From Saprospiraceae bacterium (GTDB lineage Bacteria > Bacteroidota > Bacteroidia > Chitinophagales > Saprospiraceae), in assembly GCA_020629965.1 (NCBI GenBank), contig JAHDCG010000038.1, forward strand, positions 9,751-44,272: a DNA stretch of 34,522 nucleotides. The letters are read 5' to 3'. The position numbers and the translations under genes were made by a program. Below are positions 23,149 through 30,606 of this stretch, in pieces. Positions within the stretch are counted from its first letter, which is position 1. Every line of letters starts with the position of its first letter. The notes beneath the pieces are model-generated. The model did not search any database. It was not told the origin of the DNA and saw nothing but the letters and a program-made list of their open reading frames with translations.

Positions 23149-23471
23149 GCGGTTTCAATTTGAGAGGCTTTTACAGAAACATATTGCTTTGTTGAAAACG
23201 GTTTCGGAAGAAGCTGTTGTTTTTATTATGCAATTGAATATTAAACACAGATTTCTGCCTTGCTCTCGGCAAGACGTCGCAGTGCAACGTCTCTACGCAG
23301 GGTACTCCGTAGAGACGTACCTGTGAGACGTCTTTTTATAAAAACACAATACCGACAAATTCCCGACCGCCGAAGTACCGCCTCCCGCCCCTCCTCAACT
23401 TATCAAACCCCAAAAGTGTTATTACCGAGCAAAAGCGGCTGCCGCAAATCATCGAAATTTAAGAAAAAATT
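23149..23471. other. Intergenic gap with one palindromic element
   Basis: 323 bp. It holds the GACGTCTCTACG element at 23272-23332 and, from 23360 to 23410, C-rich sequence (CCCGACCGCC, CCTCCCGCCCCTCCTCAAC) before the Spo0M-like start. No gene is visible. Confidence 0.6.
23272..23332. repeat. REP-like element with ACGTCTCTACG hairpin
   Basis: A perfect 11-bp stem ACGTCTCTACG (23287-23297) / CGTAGAGACGT (23308-23318) with a 10-nt loop, flanked by AGACGTCGCAGTGCA on the left and GTGAGACGTCT on the right. The GTAGAGACGT type of palindrome is known to me as a dispersed repeat in several bacterial groups. Confidence 0.75.
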
Positions 23472-23936
23472 ATGATAGGAAAAGTAAAAAAGTGGTTGGG
23501 TATCGAAGGCGTAAAATTGGAATTGGACATCCCCGACACCTTGCAGCGCGACGGCATCATGCTGTACGGAAAAATTCGTTTCAGTTCGCTGCACGCGCAG
23601 ACTATCAGCTCTTTTAAGGTGGTGATGATTGAAAAATACGCACGCGGTCGCAGCGAAGAACGCCTGACGGATGAATATGAATTGGGCGAAATTACGGTAG
23701 AAAAAATCATCGAAGTCCCCGCCGAAGGCACGGTCGAAGTCCCCTTTCAACTCCCCTACCGCGTGACCAATTCGGAAATGGACGAAATGCAAAACCGCAA
23801 TATTTTTTCGGGTGCACTGGTCAAGGCTTTGAAATATTATGAAAACGTAAACTCGGAATTTCGGGTAGAAGCGGAAGCCAAGGTAGGCGGCGTGGCTTTA
23901 AATCCGTTTGATAAGAAGATTATCGAGTTGGTTTGA
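23472..23936 (+). CDS. Spo0M-like / arrestin-fold protein
   Basis: A 154-residue cytoplasmic protein similar to the Spo0M (SpoOM) family: MIGKVKKWLGIEGVKLEL at the start, then a beta-rich arrestin-like chain (DGIMLYGKIRFSS..., EVPAEGTVEVPFQLPYRVT). In Bacillus the protein influences sporulation control; in a non-sporulating Bacteroidota its role is unknown, possibly stress- or envelope-related. It is shorter than the Bacillus form, so only the N-terminal arrestin lobe may be present. The stop TGA opens a GGTGGAC array. Confidence 0.7.
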   Translation: MIGKVKKWLGIEGVKLELDIPDTLQRDGIMLYGKIRFSSLHAQTISSFKVVMIEKYARGRSEERLTDEYELGEITVEKIIEVPAEGTVEVPFQLPYRVTNSEMDEMQNRNIFSGALVKALKYYENVNSEFRVEAEAKVGGVALNPFDKKIIELV

Positions 23937-23937
23937 G

Positions 23938-23970
23938 CGGTGGACGGTGGACGGATTTACGGTGGACGGC
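23938..23970 (+). repeat. GGTGGAC word array after stop
   Basis: GCGGTGGACGGTGGACGG, ATTTACGGTGGACGG directly after the TGA of the Spo0M-like gene. Same words and spacing as at 6862. Confidence 0.8.
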
Positions 23971-23990
23971 TCCCGCACCGTAGCGTGTCA

Positions 23991-24034
23991 AAAAAAATAA
24001 GGTACGCAACACACAAATATGCTCCGTACCTTAC
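23991..24034 (-). terminator. Rho-independent terminator of the RibB gene
   Basis: On the minus strand a TAAGGTACG / CGTACCTTA stem with an 18-nt loop is followed by a run of T. It lies about 60 nt after the stop at 24097. Confidence 0.8.
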
Positions 24035-24053
24035 TTACCGTTTGCGTTCAACT

Positions 24054-24105
24054 CCACAACCTCACAACCCCACAACTTCCAAACCTCCAAACCTCTCTAA
24101 TCCAA
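24054..24105 (-). repeat. GGTTTGGA / GGTTGTGA word array after the RibB stop
   Basis: On the minus strand 8-nt words GAGGTTTG, GAGGTTTG, GAAGTTGT, GGGGTTGT, GAGGTTGT follow the RibB stop; the terminal codons GTTGGATTAG are part of the same style. Confidence 0.75.
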
Positions 24106-25248
24106 CCGCACATTCTCCACAATCTCCAGTCCGAAACCCGTCACGCCGATGCGCGGACGCGGATTATTTGTAATCAAACGAACTTTGGAAATACCCAAAT
24201 CGTGCAAAATCTGCGCACCGATACCGAAGTCACGTTGTGCGTTTTCTTTCTCCACAAATTTTTCGCTGACAAAAGTACCTTCGCGTTGGGCTTTGATATT
24301 TTTCAGTTGCGTCAGCAGGTCGTGGGCTTTTTCGCCGTGGCGCATGTACAGCACCAAACCCTTTCCTTCCTCCGCAATTTTTTTCATCGCCTTTTTCACA
24401 TTTTGCCCTTGCTCGCCGATGATATGACCGAGTATGTCGCCCGTTTCCGTCGAGGAGTGTGCGCGTACCAAAATCGGCTCTTTGTCGTCCGCATCCCAAG
24501 TGCCTTTGACGATGGCGAGGTGCGTGTCGCCGGTCGTAACTTGCTCGTAAGCAATGACATCGAACTCGCCGTATTCCGTCTCGATCGGCAGCGACAAGAT
24601 GCGCTTTACCAGGCTCTCGGTGCGCATCCGGTACGCCACTAAATCCTGAATGGTGATAATTTTCAAATCGTGGCGGCGACCGATTTCCGCGAGTTGCGGC
24701 AGACGTGCCATGCTGCCGTCTGCGTTCAAAATTTCAACCAAAACACCGACCGGGGCGAAGCCTGCCATGCGCGCAAGGTCGATAGCCGCTTCGGTGTGTC
24801 CGGTGCGTCGCAGCACGCCGCCGTCCTTCGCCCGCAGGGGAAAAATGTGCCCGGGACGCGCAAAATTCGCCGCCTGCATCTTCGGGTCAACGAGTGCTTT
24901 GATGCAAGTCGAGCGGTCATAAGCCGAAATACCCGTCGAGCAACCGAAGCCGATTAAGTCGATAGAAACCGTAAAAGCCGTCTCGTGCATGGCCGTATTG
25001 GTCGGCACCATCATGTGCAGTTGCAGTTCATCCGCCCGTTTTTCGCTGATGGGCGTGCAAATCAAACCGCGTCCGTGGGTCGCCATAAAGTTGACGATTT
25101 CGGGCGTTATTGCCTCCGCCGCACAGATAAAATCGCCTTCATTTTCGCGGTCTTCGTCATCGACCACAATGATGACCTTGCCCGCCCGAATGTCGGCGAT
25201 GGCCTCTTCGATGGTATTGAGATTGATTACTGCTTCGGTATCTGTCAT
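24097..25248 (-). CDS. ribB: 3,4-dihydroxy-2-butanone 4-phosphate synthase with degenerate GCH-II domain (RibBX-like)
   Basis: A 383-residue protein of riboflavin synthesis. Residues ~8-205 are a complete RibB domain turning ribulose 5-phosphate into DHBP: DDEDRENEGDF (30-40), THGRGLICTP (58-67), RPGHIFPLRA (131-140) and RTGHTEAA (148-155). Residues ~210-383 align with GTP cyclohydrolase II, but the three zinc cysteines are gone: T267, G278 and Q280 stand at the C-x10-C-x-C positions, and the GTP loop RQEGR.IGL reads RHGEKAHDL. It is therefore very likely RibB-only, like the RibBX variant described in Proteobacteria, and a separate ribA is expected elsewhere. Confidence 0.92.
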   Translation of the reverse strand: MTDTEAVINLNTIEEAIADIRAGKVIIVVDDEDRENEGDFICAAEAITPEIVNFMATHGRGLICTPISEKRADELQLHMMVPTNTAMHETAFTVSIDLIGFGCSTGISAYDRSTCIKALVDPKMQAANFARPGHIFPLRAKDGGVLRRTGHTEAAIDLARMAGFAPVGVLVEILNADGSMARLPQLAEIGRRHDLKIITIQDLVAYRMRTESLVKRILSLPIETEYGEFDVIAYEQVTTGDTHLAIVKGTWDADDKEPILVRAHSSTETGDILGHIIGEQGQNVKKAMKKIAEEGKGLVLYMRHGEKAHDLLTQLKNIKAQREGTFVSEKFVEKENAQRDFGIGAQILHDLGISKVRLITNNPRPRIGVTGFGLEIVENVRLD

Positions 25249-25269
25249 GTTCTGTTTTTGAGTGAGAAA

Positions 25270-25304
25270 GGGTTGTAAAGGTTGATAAAGTTGTAAAGGT
25301 TGTA
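25270..25304 (-). repeat. CAACCTTTA word array before the RibB start
   Basis: On the minus strand 9-nt words (ACAACCTTT ACAACTTTAT CAACCTTTAC AACC) lie about 20 nt before the ATG at 25248. C-rich polarity before a start. Confidence 0.7.
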
Positions 25305-25442
25305 TTTGGAATTAAATGTTTGCCGGCAGAAATAGTTTTGCAATTCCGTTTTTCCTTGACCCGAAGAAAAAACCGAACAAGACATAACACTCTGCGATAA
25401 AAACCAAATGCAATTTTCGCATCAGTCTTAAAGCAAATTGCC

Positions 25443-25481
25443 CCCCCGTCAACCAACAACCGTCAACCGTCAACCATATTA
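25443..25481 (-). repeat. GGTTGAC words overlapping the Fe-S protein stop
   Basis: On the minus strand ATGGTTGACGGTTGACGG continues into GTTGTTGGTTGACGGGGG. The last residues (MVDG) and TGA stop of the gene at 25463 are read from these 7-nt words. Confidence 0.8.
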
Positions 25482-26260
25482 TCAACAATCATCTCCGCCA
25501 AATCATAGACCATTACTTCGTCTTCTTTATCGTGTGCTTTCATGCCGTCATTGAGCATCACCATGCAAAAAGGGCAGTTGGCGACCACGATTTCGGCGCG
25601 GGTGTTGATGGCTTCCGCGCTGCGTTCTACGTTGACGCTGCGGTCGCCGAGTTCGTCTTCTTTAAACATCTGTGCGCCGCCGGCACCGCAGCAAAGACCG
25701 TTTTTGCCGTGGCGGGGCATTTCGACCAAGTTGCCGTCGAGTGCCGCCAAGACCGCACGCGGGGCTTCGTACACCCCGTTGCCGCGCCCCATGTAGCAGG
25801 AGTCGTGGTAGGTGATGGTTTTGCCTTTAAATTCGGTGCTGTCCGTGAGTTTGATGCGCCCTTCGTCAATGAGGCTTTGCAGCAGTTGGGTGTGGTGCAT
25901 GACCTCGTACTTGCCGCCGAGTTCGGGATATTCGTTTTTGATGATGTTGAAACAATGCGGACAGGTCGTCACGATTTTTTTGACGTTGTACATGTTCAGC
26001 ACCTCGATATTTTGCAGCGCCATCATCTGAAAGACAAACTCGTTGCCGGCACGGCGGGCGGGGTCGCCGGTGCAGGATTCTTCCTTGCCGAGAACGGCGA
26101 AATTTACGTTCGCTTCGTTCAATATTTTCGTGAATGCAACCGTGATTTTTTGCGCACGCGCGTCGTAGCTGCCGGCGCATCCTACCCAAAACAAAACTTC
26201 GGGCGTTTTGCCTTCGGCGGCGTATTCCGACATTAAAGGTATGCTGAGTTTCTTTGCCAT
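25463..26260 (-). CDS. CCG-domain (Fe-S) oxidoreductase subunit, HdrB/LutA-like
   Basis: A 265-residue cytoplasmic protein with two Cys-rich CCG-type domains. First: WVGCAGSYD (~25-33), ESCTGDPARR (~61-70) and TCPHCFNI (~98-105). Second: DSCYMGRGN, GLCCGAGGA (~188-196) and NCPFCMVM (~231-238). Such domains hold an unusual Fe-S cluster in heterodisulfide reductase B, glycolate and lactate oxidase subunits. In Bacteroidota this type often sits beside a membrane ferredoxin protein like the one at 27847; here a T9SS cargo gene separates them. Electron donor and acceptor unknown. Confidence 0.85.
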   Translation of the reverse strand: MAKKLSIPLMSEYAAEGKTPEVLFWVGCAGSYDARAQKITVAFTKILNEANVNFAVLGKEESCTGDPARRAGNEFVFQMMALQNIEVLNMYNVKKIVTTCPHCFNIIKNEYPELGGKYEVMHHTQLLQSLIDEGRIKLTDSTEFKGKTITYHDSCYMGRGNGVYEAPRAVLAALDGNLVEMPRHGKNGLCCGAGGAQMFKEDELGDRSVNVERSAEAINTRAEIVVANCPFCMVMLNDGMKAHDKEDEVMVYDLAEMIVDNMVDG

Positions 26261-26304
26261 TTTTTTCGTTTTTCTCTTTGATTTCGGTATCCCGCTCCAT
26301 CCCT

Positions 26305-26350
26305 CCCGGCACTAACGTACCGGGCTGAAGTGTCCCGTCCCGTTGGGACT
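26305..26350 (+). repeat. REP-like element, copy 2 (CCCGGCA..GGGCTGAAGTG)
   Basis: CCCGGCACTAACGTACCGGG then CTGAAGTGTCCCGTCCCGTT then GGGACT. It shares TACCGGGCTGAAGTG and its flanks with the element at 19563, in the opposite orientation. It fills the 101-bp gap between two leftward genes. Confidence 0.7.
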
Positions 26351-26361
26351 TGTATGCGAGT

Positions 26362-27675
26362 TTATTCGATTATCGTAATTTTTTTTCGGTATAATATACC
26401 GTTATCGTTTTGGAGTAAGACAATGTACAAACCCGGATTTAATCCTCCTTTTATGCGGATTCTATTGTTCAAATCGACCGTTTTTGCTTCTATCAAAACA
26501 CCGCTTAAGTCAAAAATTTTCAGTTCTGCTTTTTGGTCAAAATCGCAGGTAAAACTTTGTCCGTTTCGGTAGGGATTCGGGATTTTACAATCGAATAAAT
26601 TAGTAAAATTTCGCGTCGCATTGACCTGATATAACGACCAAAACAACTCACATCTGCCCGTATAAACCCAGGTTTCGTTTTGGTAAATTTCGTTGCTGAA
26701 TTCCGTAAAATTATCGTTTGCGTCGTAGCTGTAAGTCGTACGGTACGACGGGATAAAAACGCCCTGCGCATCATCATAGCCGAAGCCCGAAATCAAACCG
26801 ATTTCCCCGCCGGCGTTGTATTCCGTTTCCAATTTCGTTTGCGGAATGTACGTTTCGTTATTTACATCATAGTACGATTGGATGTCCGAAACGACCCGAT
26901 TTTCTCCGTCAAAAGCGCGGTCGGTACGCGAACTCGGCACCCACACTCCGTCTTGAAAAGTCTCGTGATTGACACGCACTTCATTCATCCCGCTGTCGTC
27001 AAACTCGGAAAATGTACGGCTCGAATTTGCCAAAACGCCCGCGTCGTTGCGCTTTTTAAACAGAGTCGCCACGGTATTTAAAGTCGTGATATTTACGGAA
27101 TAAATAAATTCAAAATCCTTCACCCATGCTCCGTTTTCCCACAGATAACCCTCCGTTTTGTCGAGCTTTTGGTGCGTCGCATTATGCGTATCTACAGTAC
27201 GCGAACTGTTAACCCAGTTTCCGTTGATAAAATTTTGATAAATGTATTCCGAATAAGCCTCCGCCGCCGGATTATAAGTAAACAAAATGCGGTCGCTGTT
27301 CGTCCATGCGTTCGTTTCGCCGTCCCAAACCTCGTGCCGCGACTCGGTTAAAAATTCGCCCACGCCGTAGGTAAAATGCCGGCGATCGGTGTTGACGTAA
27401 TTGCCCTCGATGTACACTTGGTCGAATTGCAAAAGTATGCGCCCGTCCTCGTTATATTCGGCGTTGTACTGCCGATTGGTCGGAAATTCTTCGCCGCTTT
27501 CCTGATTAACATTAAAGCAATAAGTGCTGTCCACGAGCCATTCGGAGGCAGTCGTTAAGGCGTTAATTTCGTCGGCATTATGAAATCTTTGTAAGAAATC
27601 TGCCACAGTCGTTTGCTGCGCCGAGAGCATTGTCGCCCCCGACAAAAATGCTAAAAGTGTAAGTATTTTGTTCAT
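26362..27675 (-). CDS. T9SS-sorted secreted protein with W..SSR repeats
   Basis: A 437-residue exported protein. Signal peptide ~1-19 (LAFLSGATMLSAQ). The body (~50-350) has repeats of about 40-50 residues containing G.WV.SSRT.. or W..S.R and YDxxGE-like turns (NAWTNSDR, GNWVNSSR, GVWVPSSR, IPSYRTTYSYDANDN), similar to the YD-type repeats of many secreted Bacteroidota proteins. Residues ~365-437 are a type A T9SS domain (IPNPYRNGQSFTC ... LNPGLYIVLLQ..ILYRKKITII). Function beyond surface display or release is not recognisable. It sits between two genes of an apparent redox pair. Confidence 0.82.
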   Translation of the reverse strand: MNKILTLLAFLSGATMLSAQQTTVADFLQRFHNADEINALTTASEWLVDSTYCFNVNQESGEEFPTNRQYNAEYNEDGRILLQFDQVYIEGNYVNTDRRHFTYGVGEFLTESRHEVWDGETNAWTNSDRILFTYNPAAEAYSEYIYQNFINGNWVNSSRTVDTHNATHQKLDKTEGYLWENGAWVKDFEFIYSVNITTLNTVATLFKKRNDAGVLANSSRTFSEFDDSGMNEVRVNHETFQDGVWVPSSRTDRAFDGENRVVSDIQSYYDVNNETYIPQTKLETEYNAGGEIGLISGFGYDDAQGVFIPSYRTTYSYDANDNFTEFSNEIYQNETWVYTGRCELFWSLYQVNATRNFTNLFDCKIPNPYRNGQSFTCDFDQKAELKIFDLSGVLIEAKTVDLNNRIRIKGGLNPGLYIVLLQNDNGILYRKKITIIE

Positions 27676-27677
27676 GG

Positions 27678-27716
27678 TGTTGTACGGTTGACGGTTTTAC
27701 GGTTGACGGTTGACGG
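27678..27716 (-). repeat. CAACCGT words before the T9SS cargo start
   Basis: On the minus strand CCGTCAACCGTCAACCGT, AAAACCGTCAACCGTACAAC run up to the ATG at 27675. C-rich polarity before a start. Confidence 0.8.
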
Positions 27717-27817
27717 GGGGCAAGCGGGGGGATTTTTAAATTTGTGCAAGTTCAAAAAATATTATCAAAATACGTTAAGTAAAGGTGCAGGTCTCAAGCA
27801 ACTGCAAGTAACTGCAG

Positions 27818-27860
27818 AGTTACAACTTTTCCAACCTACAACCTTTTTAACCTTTTAAAG
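27818..27860 (-). repeat. GGTTGTAGG words overlapping the ferredoxin-type stop
   Basis: On the minus strand AAAAGGTTAAAAAGGTTGTA, GGTTGGAAAAGTTGTAAC follow. The last codons (LKG, TAA) are part of the GGTTAAA words. Confidence 0.7.
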
Positions 27861-29217
27861 CCTCATCTCTCCACTTATCGCGGTCATCGGAGACTGCCCA
27901 GACGCTCCCGCTGTTTTCGATGGAAGTAAACATCGGCATCCAATCGCTCGGGCCGGCGGATTCCGTCAGGATTTCGTAGCGACGCAAACGCAGAATCGGG
28001 TCGAGCGGATTGATAAGTATCGGACAAGCCTCGACGCAGGCATTGCAGGTCGTGCAGGCGTGAATTTCTTCGCGGGTGATGTAATCGAACAGTGACTTGC
28101 CGTCGTCGAAATTGTCGACGGTCAGCACGGCGCCTTCCGTGCGTTTGTCTTCGGCGATGTATTCCGTTTTGCCGCTGTCGAGTTTTTCACCGATTTCGGT
28201 GGCGCGGTCACGGATGTCCATGACGATTTTGCGCGGCGACAGTTTTTTACCCGTAATATTCGCGGGACAGACCGCCGTGCAGCGTCCGCATTCGGTGCAG
28301 GTGTAGGCGTCCATGATGTTTTTCCAACTCATATCGGGTACGTCCTGTGCGCCGAATTCGGGCAGTTCCTCGTCCATGACCGACTCGTCAAATGCCGCGT
28401 TGGGGTCCATCATACTGCGCACTTCTTTCTCCACTTCGGGCATGTTGACCATCTTTCCCTTTTGGGTTTGACGCGCAAAATAGGTATTCGGAAATGCCAT
28501 GAAAATATGCAGGTGCTTGGAAATCGGCAGGTATAAAATGAAGCCGAAAACCGTCAAAATGTGCAGCCACCAACCAAATCTTTCGATGCCGATGAGCGTA
28601 CTTTCGGACAAGCCGCCGAAGAGCAACGGACCGAGCCACGAGGTCACGGCAAAGTCGCCCGTGTCCGTATATTTTGCCGCGCCGAGGTCTTGCAGCACTT
28701 GGTCGGCGCCGTTCATGCAGGTGATGCCGACGAGCAAGGTCAACTCCAAATAGAGGATAATATTACCGTCGAGTTTGGGCCATCCGTCGAGTTCGCTCAT
28801 GGACAGGCGCGGCGTTTTCAGCAGATTACGACGCGCCAAAAAGACGAAAGTCGCCACGAATGCCAACAGCGACAAAATCTCTATCGTGCTGATAATCAAG
28901 GTGTAAAAACCACCGAGTGCATTCGCAAAAAAGCGGTGTTGATTGAAAAATCCGTCGATGAGAATTTCAATCAATTCGATTTGCGTGAAGAGAAAAGCGA
29001 CGTAGATAAAAAGGTGAAAAACGGCGGGTATCCAGCGCTTAAACATTTTCTTTTGCCCGAAAGCGACGAGCGCGACGTTTTTCCACGCCTCACCCGAGTC
29101 ATAGACCACCGTTTCGTCCTTGCCGAGCAGGATATTACGGCGTATTTTGAGATAGCGCGGAATAGCAATCGCAAAAGTCGCAACGGCAATCACCGCGAAA
29201 ATTATAGCTTGTATCAT
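27847..29217 (-). CDS. Membrane (4Fe-4S) ferredoxin-type oxidoreductase
   Basis: A 456-residue protein. The N-terminal half (~1-245) has about five to six membrane helices, similar to the NarI-type cytochrome b module, and carries His residues that could bind haem. Residues ~310-325 give CTECGRCTAVCP and ~388-400 CTTCNACVEACP, two full C-x2-C-x2-C-x3-C sites for 4Fe-4S clusters. The architecture matches membrane HdrDE/DsrMK-like electron carriers that pass electrons to a CCG-domain subunit, here probably the product of 25463. A promoter with a TATATTTG box lies upstream. Confidence 0.87.
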   Translation of the reverse strand: MIQAIIFAVIAVATFAIAIPRYLKIRRNILLGKDETVVYDSGEAWKNVALVAFGQKKMFKRWIPAVFHLFIYVAFLFTQIELIEILIDGFFNQHRFFANALGGFYTLIISTIEILSLLAFVATFVFLARRNLLKTPRLSMSELDGWPKLDGNIILYLELTLLVGITCMNGADQVLQDLGAAKYTDTGDFAVTSWLGPLLFGGLSESTLIGIERFGWWLHILTVFGFILYLPISKHLHIFMAFPNTYFARQTQKGKMVNMPEVEKEVRSMMDPNAAFDESVMDEELPEFGAQDVPDMSWKNIMDAYTCTECGRCTAVCPANITGKKLSPRKIVMDIRDRATEIGEKLDSGKTEYIAEDKRTEGAVLTVDNFDDGKSLFDYITREEIHACTTCNACVEACPILINPLDPILRLRRYEILTESAGPSDWMPMFTSIENSGSVWAVSDDRDKWRDEALKG

Positions 29218-29267
29218 TTGTTGTAATTCTGTGTTCAGCGAATTTTCGCTAAATTACGTTTTGTCCG

Positions 29268-29294
29268 CAAATATAGCACGGTTTTTCGGCTCAA
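29268..29294 (-). promoter_or_regulatory. Promoter for the ferredoxin-type gene
   Basis: On the minus strand TTG (29294-29292), a 16-bp gap and TATATTTG (29275-29268); the -7 box matches fully, the spacing is slightly short. The leader would be about 45 nt. Confidence 0.45.
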
Positions 29295-29387
29295 AAGTAG
29301 TAATAAAGAAAGGTTTTAAATTGCAAAATGCAGGCAATTTAAAGAAAAGATGTATAATTTGTTCGGAATCAGGGGGTTCGGGAAACG

Positions 29388-29417
29388 GTGGACGGTTTTA
29401 CGGTGGACGGTGGACGG
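29388..29417. repeat. GGTGGAC word array in a divergent gap
   Basis: GGTGGACGGTTTTACGG then TGGACGGTGGACGG. Read leftward it is the C-rich form, about 170 nt before the start of the 27847 gene. For the rightward gene at 29601 the orientation would be opposite to the general rule. Confidence 0.8.
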
Positions 29418-29429
29418 GTTAACACAGTT

Positions 29430-29475
29430 GGCGCGAGGCTGTGCCTCGTGCCGAGCATTACCCCGCCTCCGGCGG
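29430..29475. repeat. Two-hairpin REP-like element
   Basis: GGCGCGAGGC TGT GCCTCGTGCC is a 10-bp stem with a 3-nt loop and one G-T pair (29430-29452). It is followed by CCGCC TCC GGCGG (29463-29475). Compact GC-rich element in AT-rich surroundings. Confidence 0.7.
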
Positions 29476-29600
29476 ATTTGGAAACAAAAATTTCAATTCA
29501 TTTCGCAATATTTACACCGCACAATTTTCGTTTTACTCATACAACTCTACCGAAAATTCCTACCTTCACGCCCAAAAAACTAACGACAAAATTTCAACTT

Positions 29601-30128
29601 ATGTCCGCCCAAACCGACATCATTGAGCAAAGAAAAACCCGCAATGCCAAGTACGCCGTCGAAGATTTTTACGCAGCAATCAACAAACTTTACGCAGCGG
29701 CGGGCGCACACGCAATATTTCTCATTTTCCTCATCATCAGTATCGCCTTGGACGCTGACAATATTCCGCATCTCATTTTTTGTTTTTTGACCGCCGCGGC
29801 TTGCGGAGTTATGGCTGCCAAAATGTCTTTTCGCGCGCGTACCGCGATTGCGACGGGCGCGGGCATTTATCTGTTTTTGCTCTTTTTGGAAGTCGTCATC
29901 GGCGGTGTGCCCGACCCGGTCAGTCCGGCATTGGCGGTACACAAAAATTGGGAAGGCGGCGAACTGACGCGGGTGCTGAATGCGTTGTCACCTTATATAT
30001 ACCTCGGTCTGCGGCTGCTGTTTGTCCTCCCGTTTGCGATGATTTATGATAAATTGACGAAAGCGGAAAAGCAACCTACTCGGTATTTGGCGAAAGCGGG
30101 ATTTAAGTCGGCTGACCGGGTGAGTTGA
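29601..30128 (+). CDS. Small integral membrane protein, unrecognised
   Basis: A 175-residue protein from ATG 29601; the frame is open upstream but only through repeats, and this start gives a normal soluble head (MSAQTDIIEQRKTRNAKYAVEDF). Four membrane helices are visible: ~37-53 (HAIFLIFLIISIAL), ~57-72 (HLIFCFLTAAACGVMAA), ~82-98 (ATGAGIYLFLLFLEVVIGG) and ~128-150 (YIYLGLRLLFVLPFAMIYD). The C-terminus is basic and faces the cytoplasm by the positive-inside rule. No family or function recognised. Confidence 0.7.
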   Translation: MSAQTDIIEQRKTRNAKYAVEDFYAAINKLYAAAGAHAIFLIFLIISIALDADNIPHLIFCFLTAAACGVMAAKMSFRARTAIATGAGIYLFLLFLEVVIGGVPDPVSPALAVHKNWEGGELTRVLNALSPYIYLGLRLLFVLPFAMIYDKLTKAEKQPTRYLAKAGFKSADRVS

Positions 30129-30167
30129 TTAGCGGCGGCAACTTTTAGGAGGGCGAGTCGTTGTTTT

Positions 30168-30221
30168 GAGAGGTGAGAGGTGAGAGGTGAGAGGTGAGAG
30201 GTGAGAGGTGAGAGGTGAGAG
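30168..30221 (+). repeat. GAGAGGT 7-nt perfect tandem repeat
   Basis: Seven perfect copies and a partial eighth, 40 nt after the stop at 30128. Perfect identity suggests recent expansion. It is complementary to the CCTCTC-type arrays at 30471-30500 and 30573-30602 before the next start. Confidence 0.9.
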
Positions 30222-30304
30222 AAGTTTGCTCACTTTTTTGGGAGTGCAAAATTTACCGAGTTAAAATACTGAATTATTTTTCTTGCTTGTCAAGAAATCA
30301 GGTG

Positions 30305-30387
30305 CTTTATGATTTCGTGTGGTTTGCAGAACAACTCCAAGGGGTTTCAACCCCTTGGAAAAACGGAAACCACATAAATTCATAAAG
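30305..30387. repeat. Nested hairpin element around TCCAAGGGGT
   Basis: Inner perfect 10-bp stem TCCAAGGGGT / ACCCCTTGGA with TTCA loop (30336-30359). Outer 21-bp imperfect stem, 30305-30325 with 30367-30387 (about 18 of 21 pairs). Another type of REP-like element. Confidence 0.7.
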
Positions 30388-30401
30388 ACCCAGAAATCAA
30401 A

Positions 30402-30606
30402 ACTATAAAATCGAGAGAAAGACTAAGGATGAAAAGCAAAAGTGAGACGGAGAAGCAGCAGCGAAAAACGCCTCTCCCCTCTCCCCTTTCTTTTCTCTCT
30501 CCTATAAAATAACCGAGAGAAAGACTAAGGATGAAAAGTAAGAACAGACGGAAAAGAACGGGCGGATAACCCCCTCTCTCCTCTCCCCTGTCTCCTCTCT
30601 CCTAAA
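30402..30606 (+). repeat. Tandemly duplicated leader with CT-rich arrays
   Basis: A 25-bp block beginning CGAGAGAAAGACTAAGG occurs at 30412-30436 and again, identical, at 30514-30538, 102 bp apart; CTATAAAAT precedes both. Each copy is followed by a CT-rich array (TCTCCCC/TCTCTCC words). The second array ends 14 nt before the ATG at 30616. Confidence 0.85.

Larger units (their letters stand above)
29218..29600. other. Divergent intergenic gap with two repeat elements
   Basis: 383 bp. It carries the leftward promoter at 29268, the GGTGGAC array at 29388 and the two-hairpin element at 29430. The frame open from 29388 into the next gene reads through these repeats and is not considered coding. 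Confidence 0.6.

Noticed and set aside
29388-29600. Upstream extension of the 29601 membrane protein
   Set aside because: The extension is encoded by the GGTGGAC array and hairpin element, and gives no domain; ATG 29601 is a better start.
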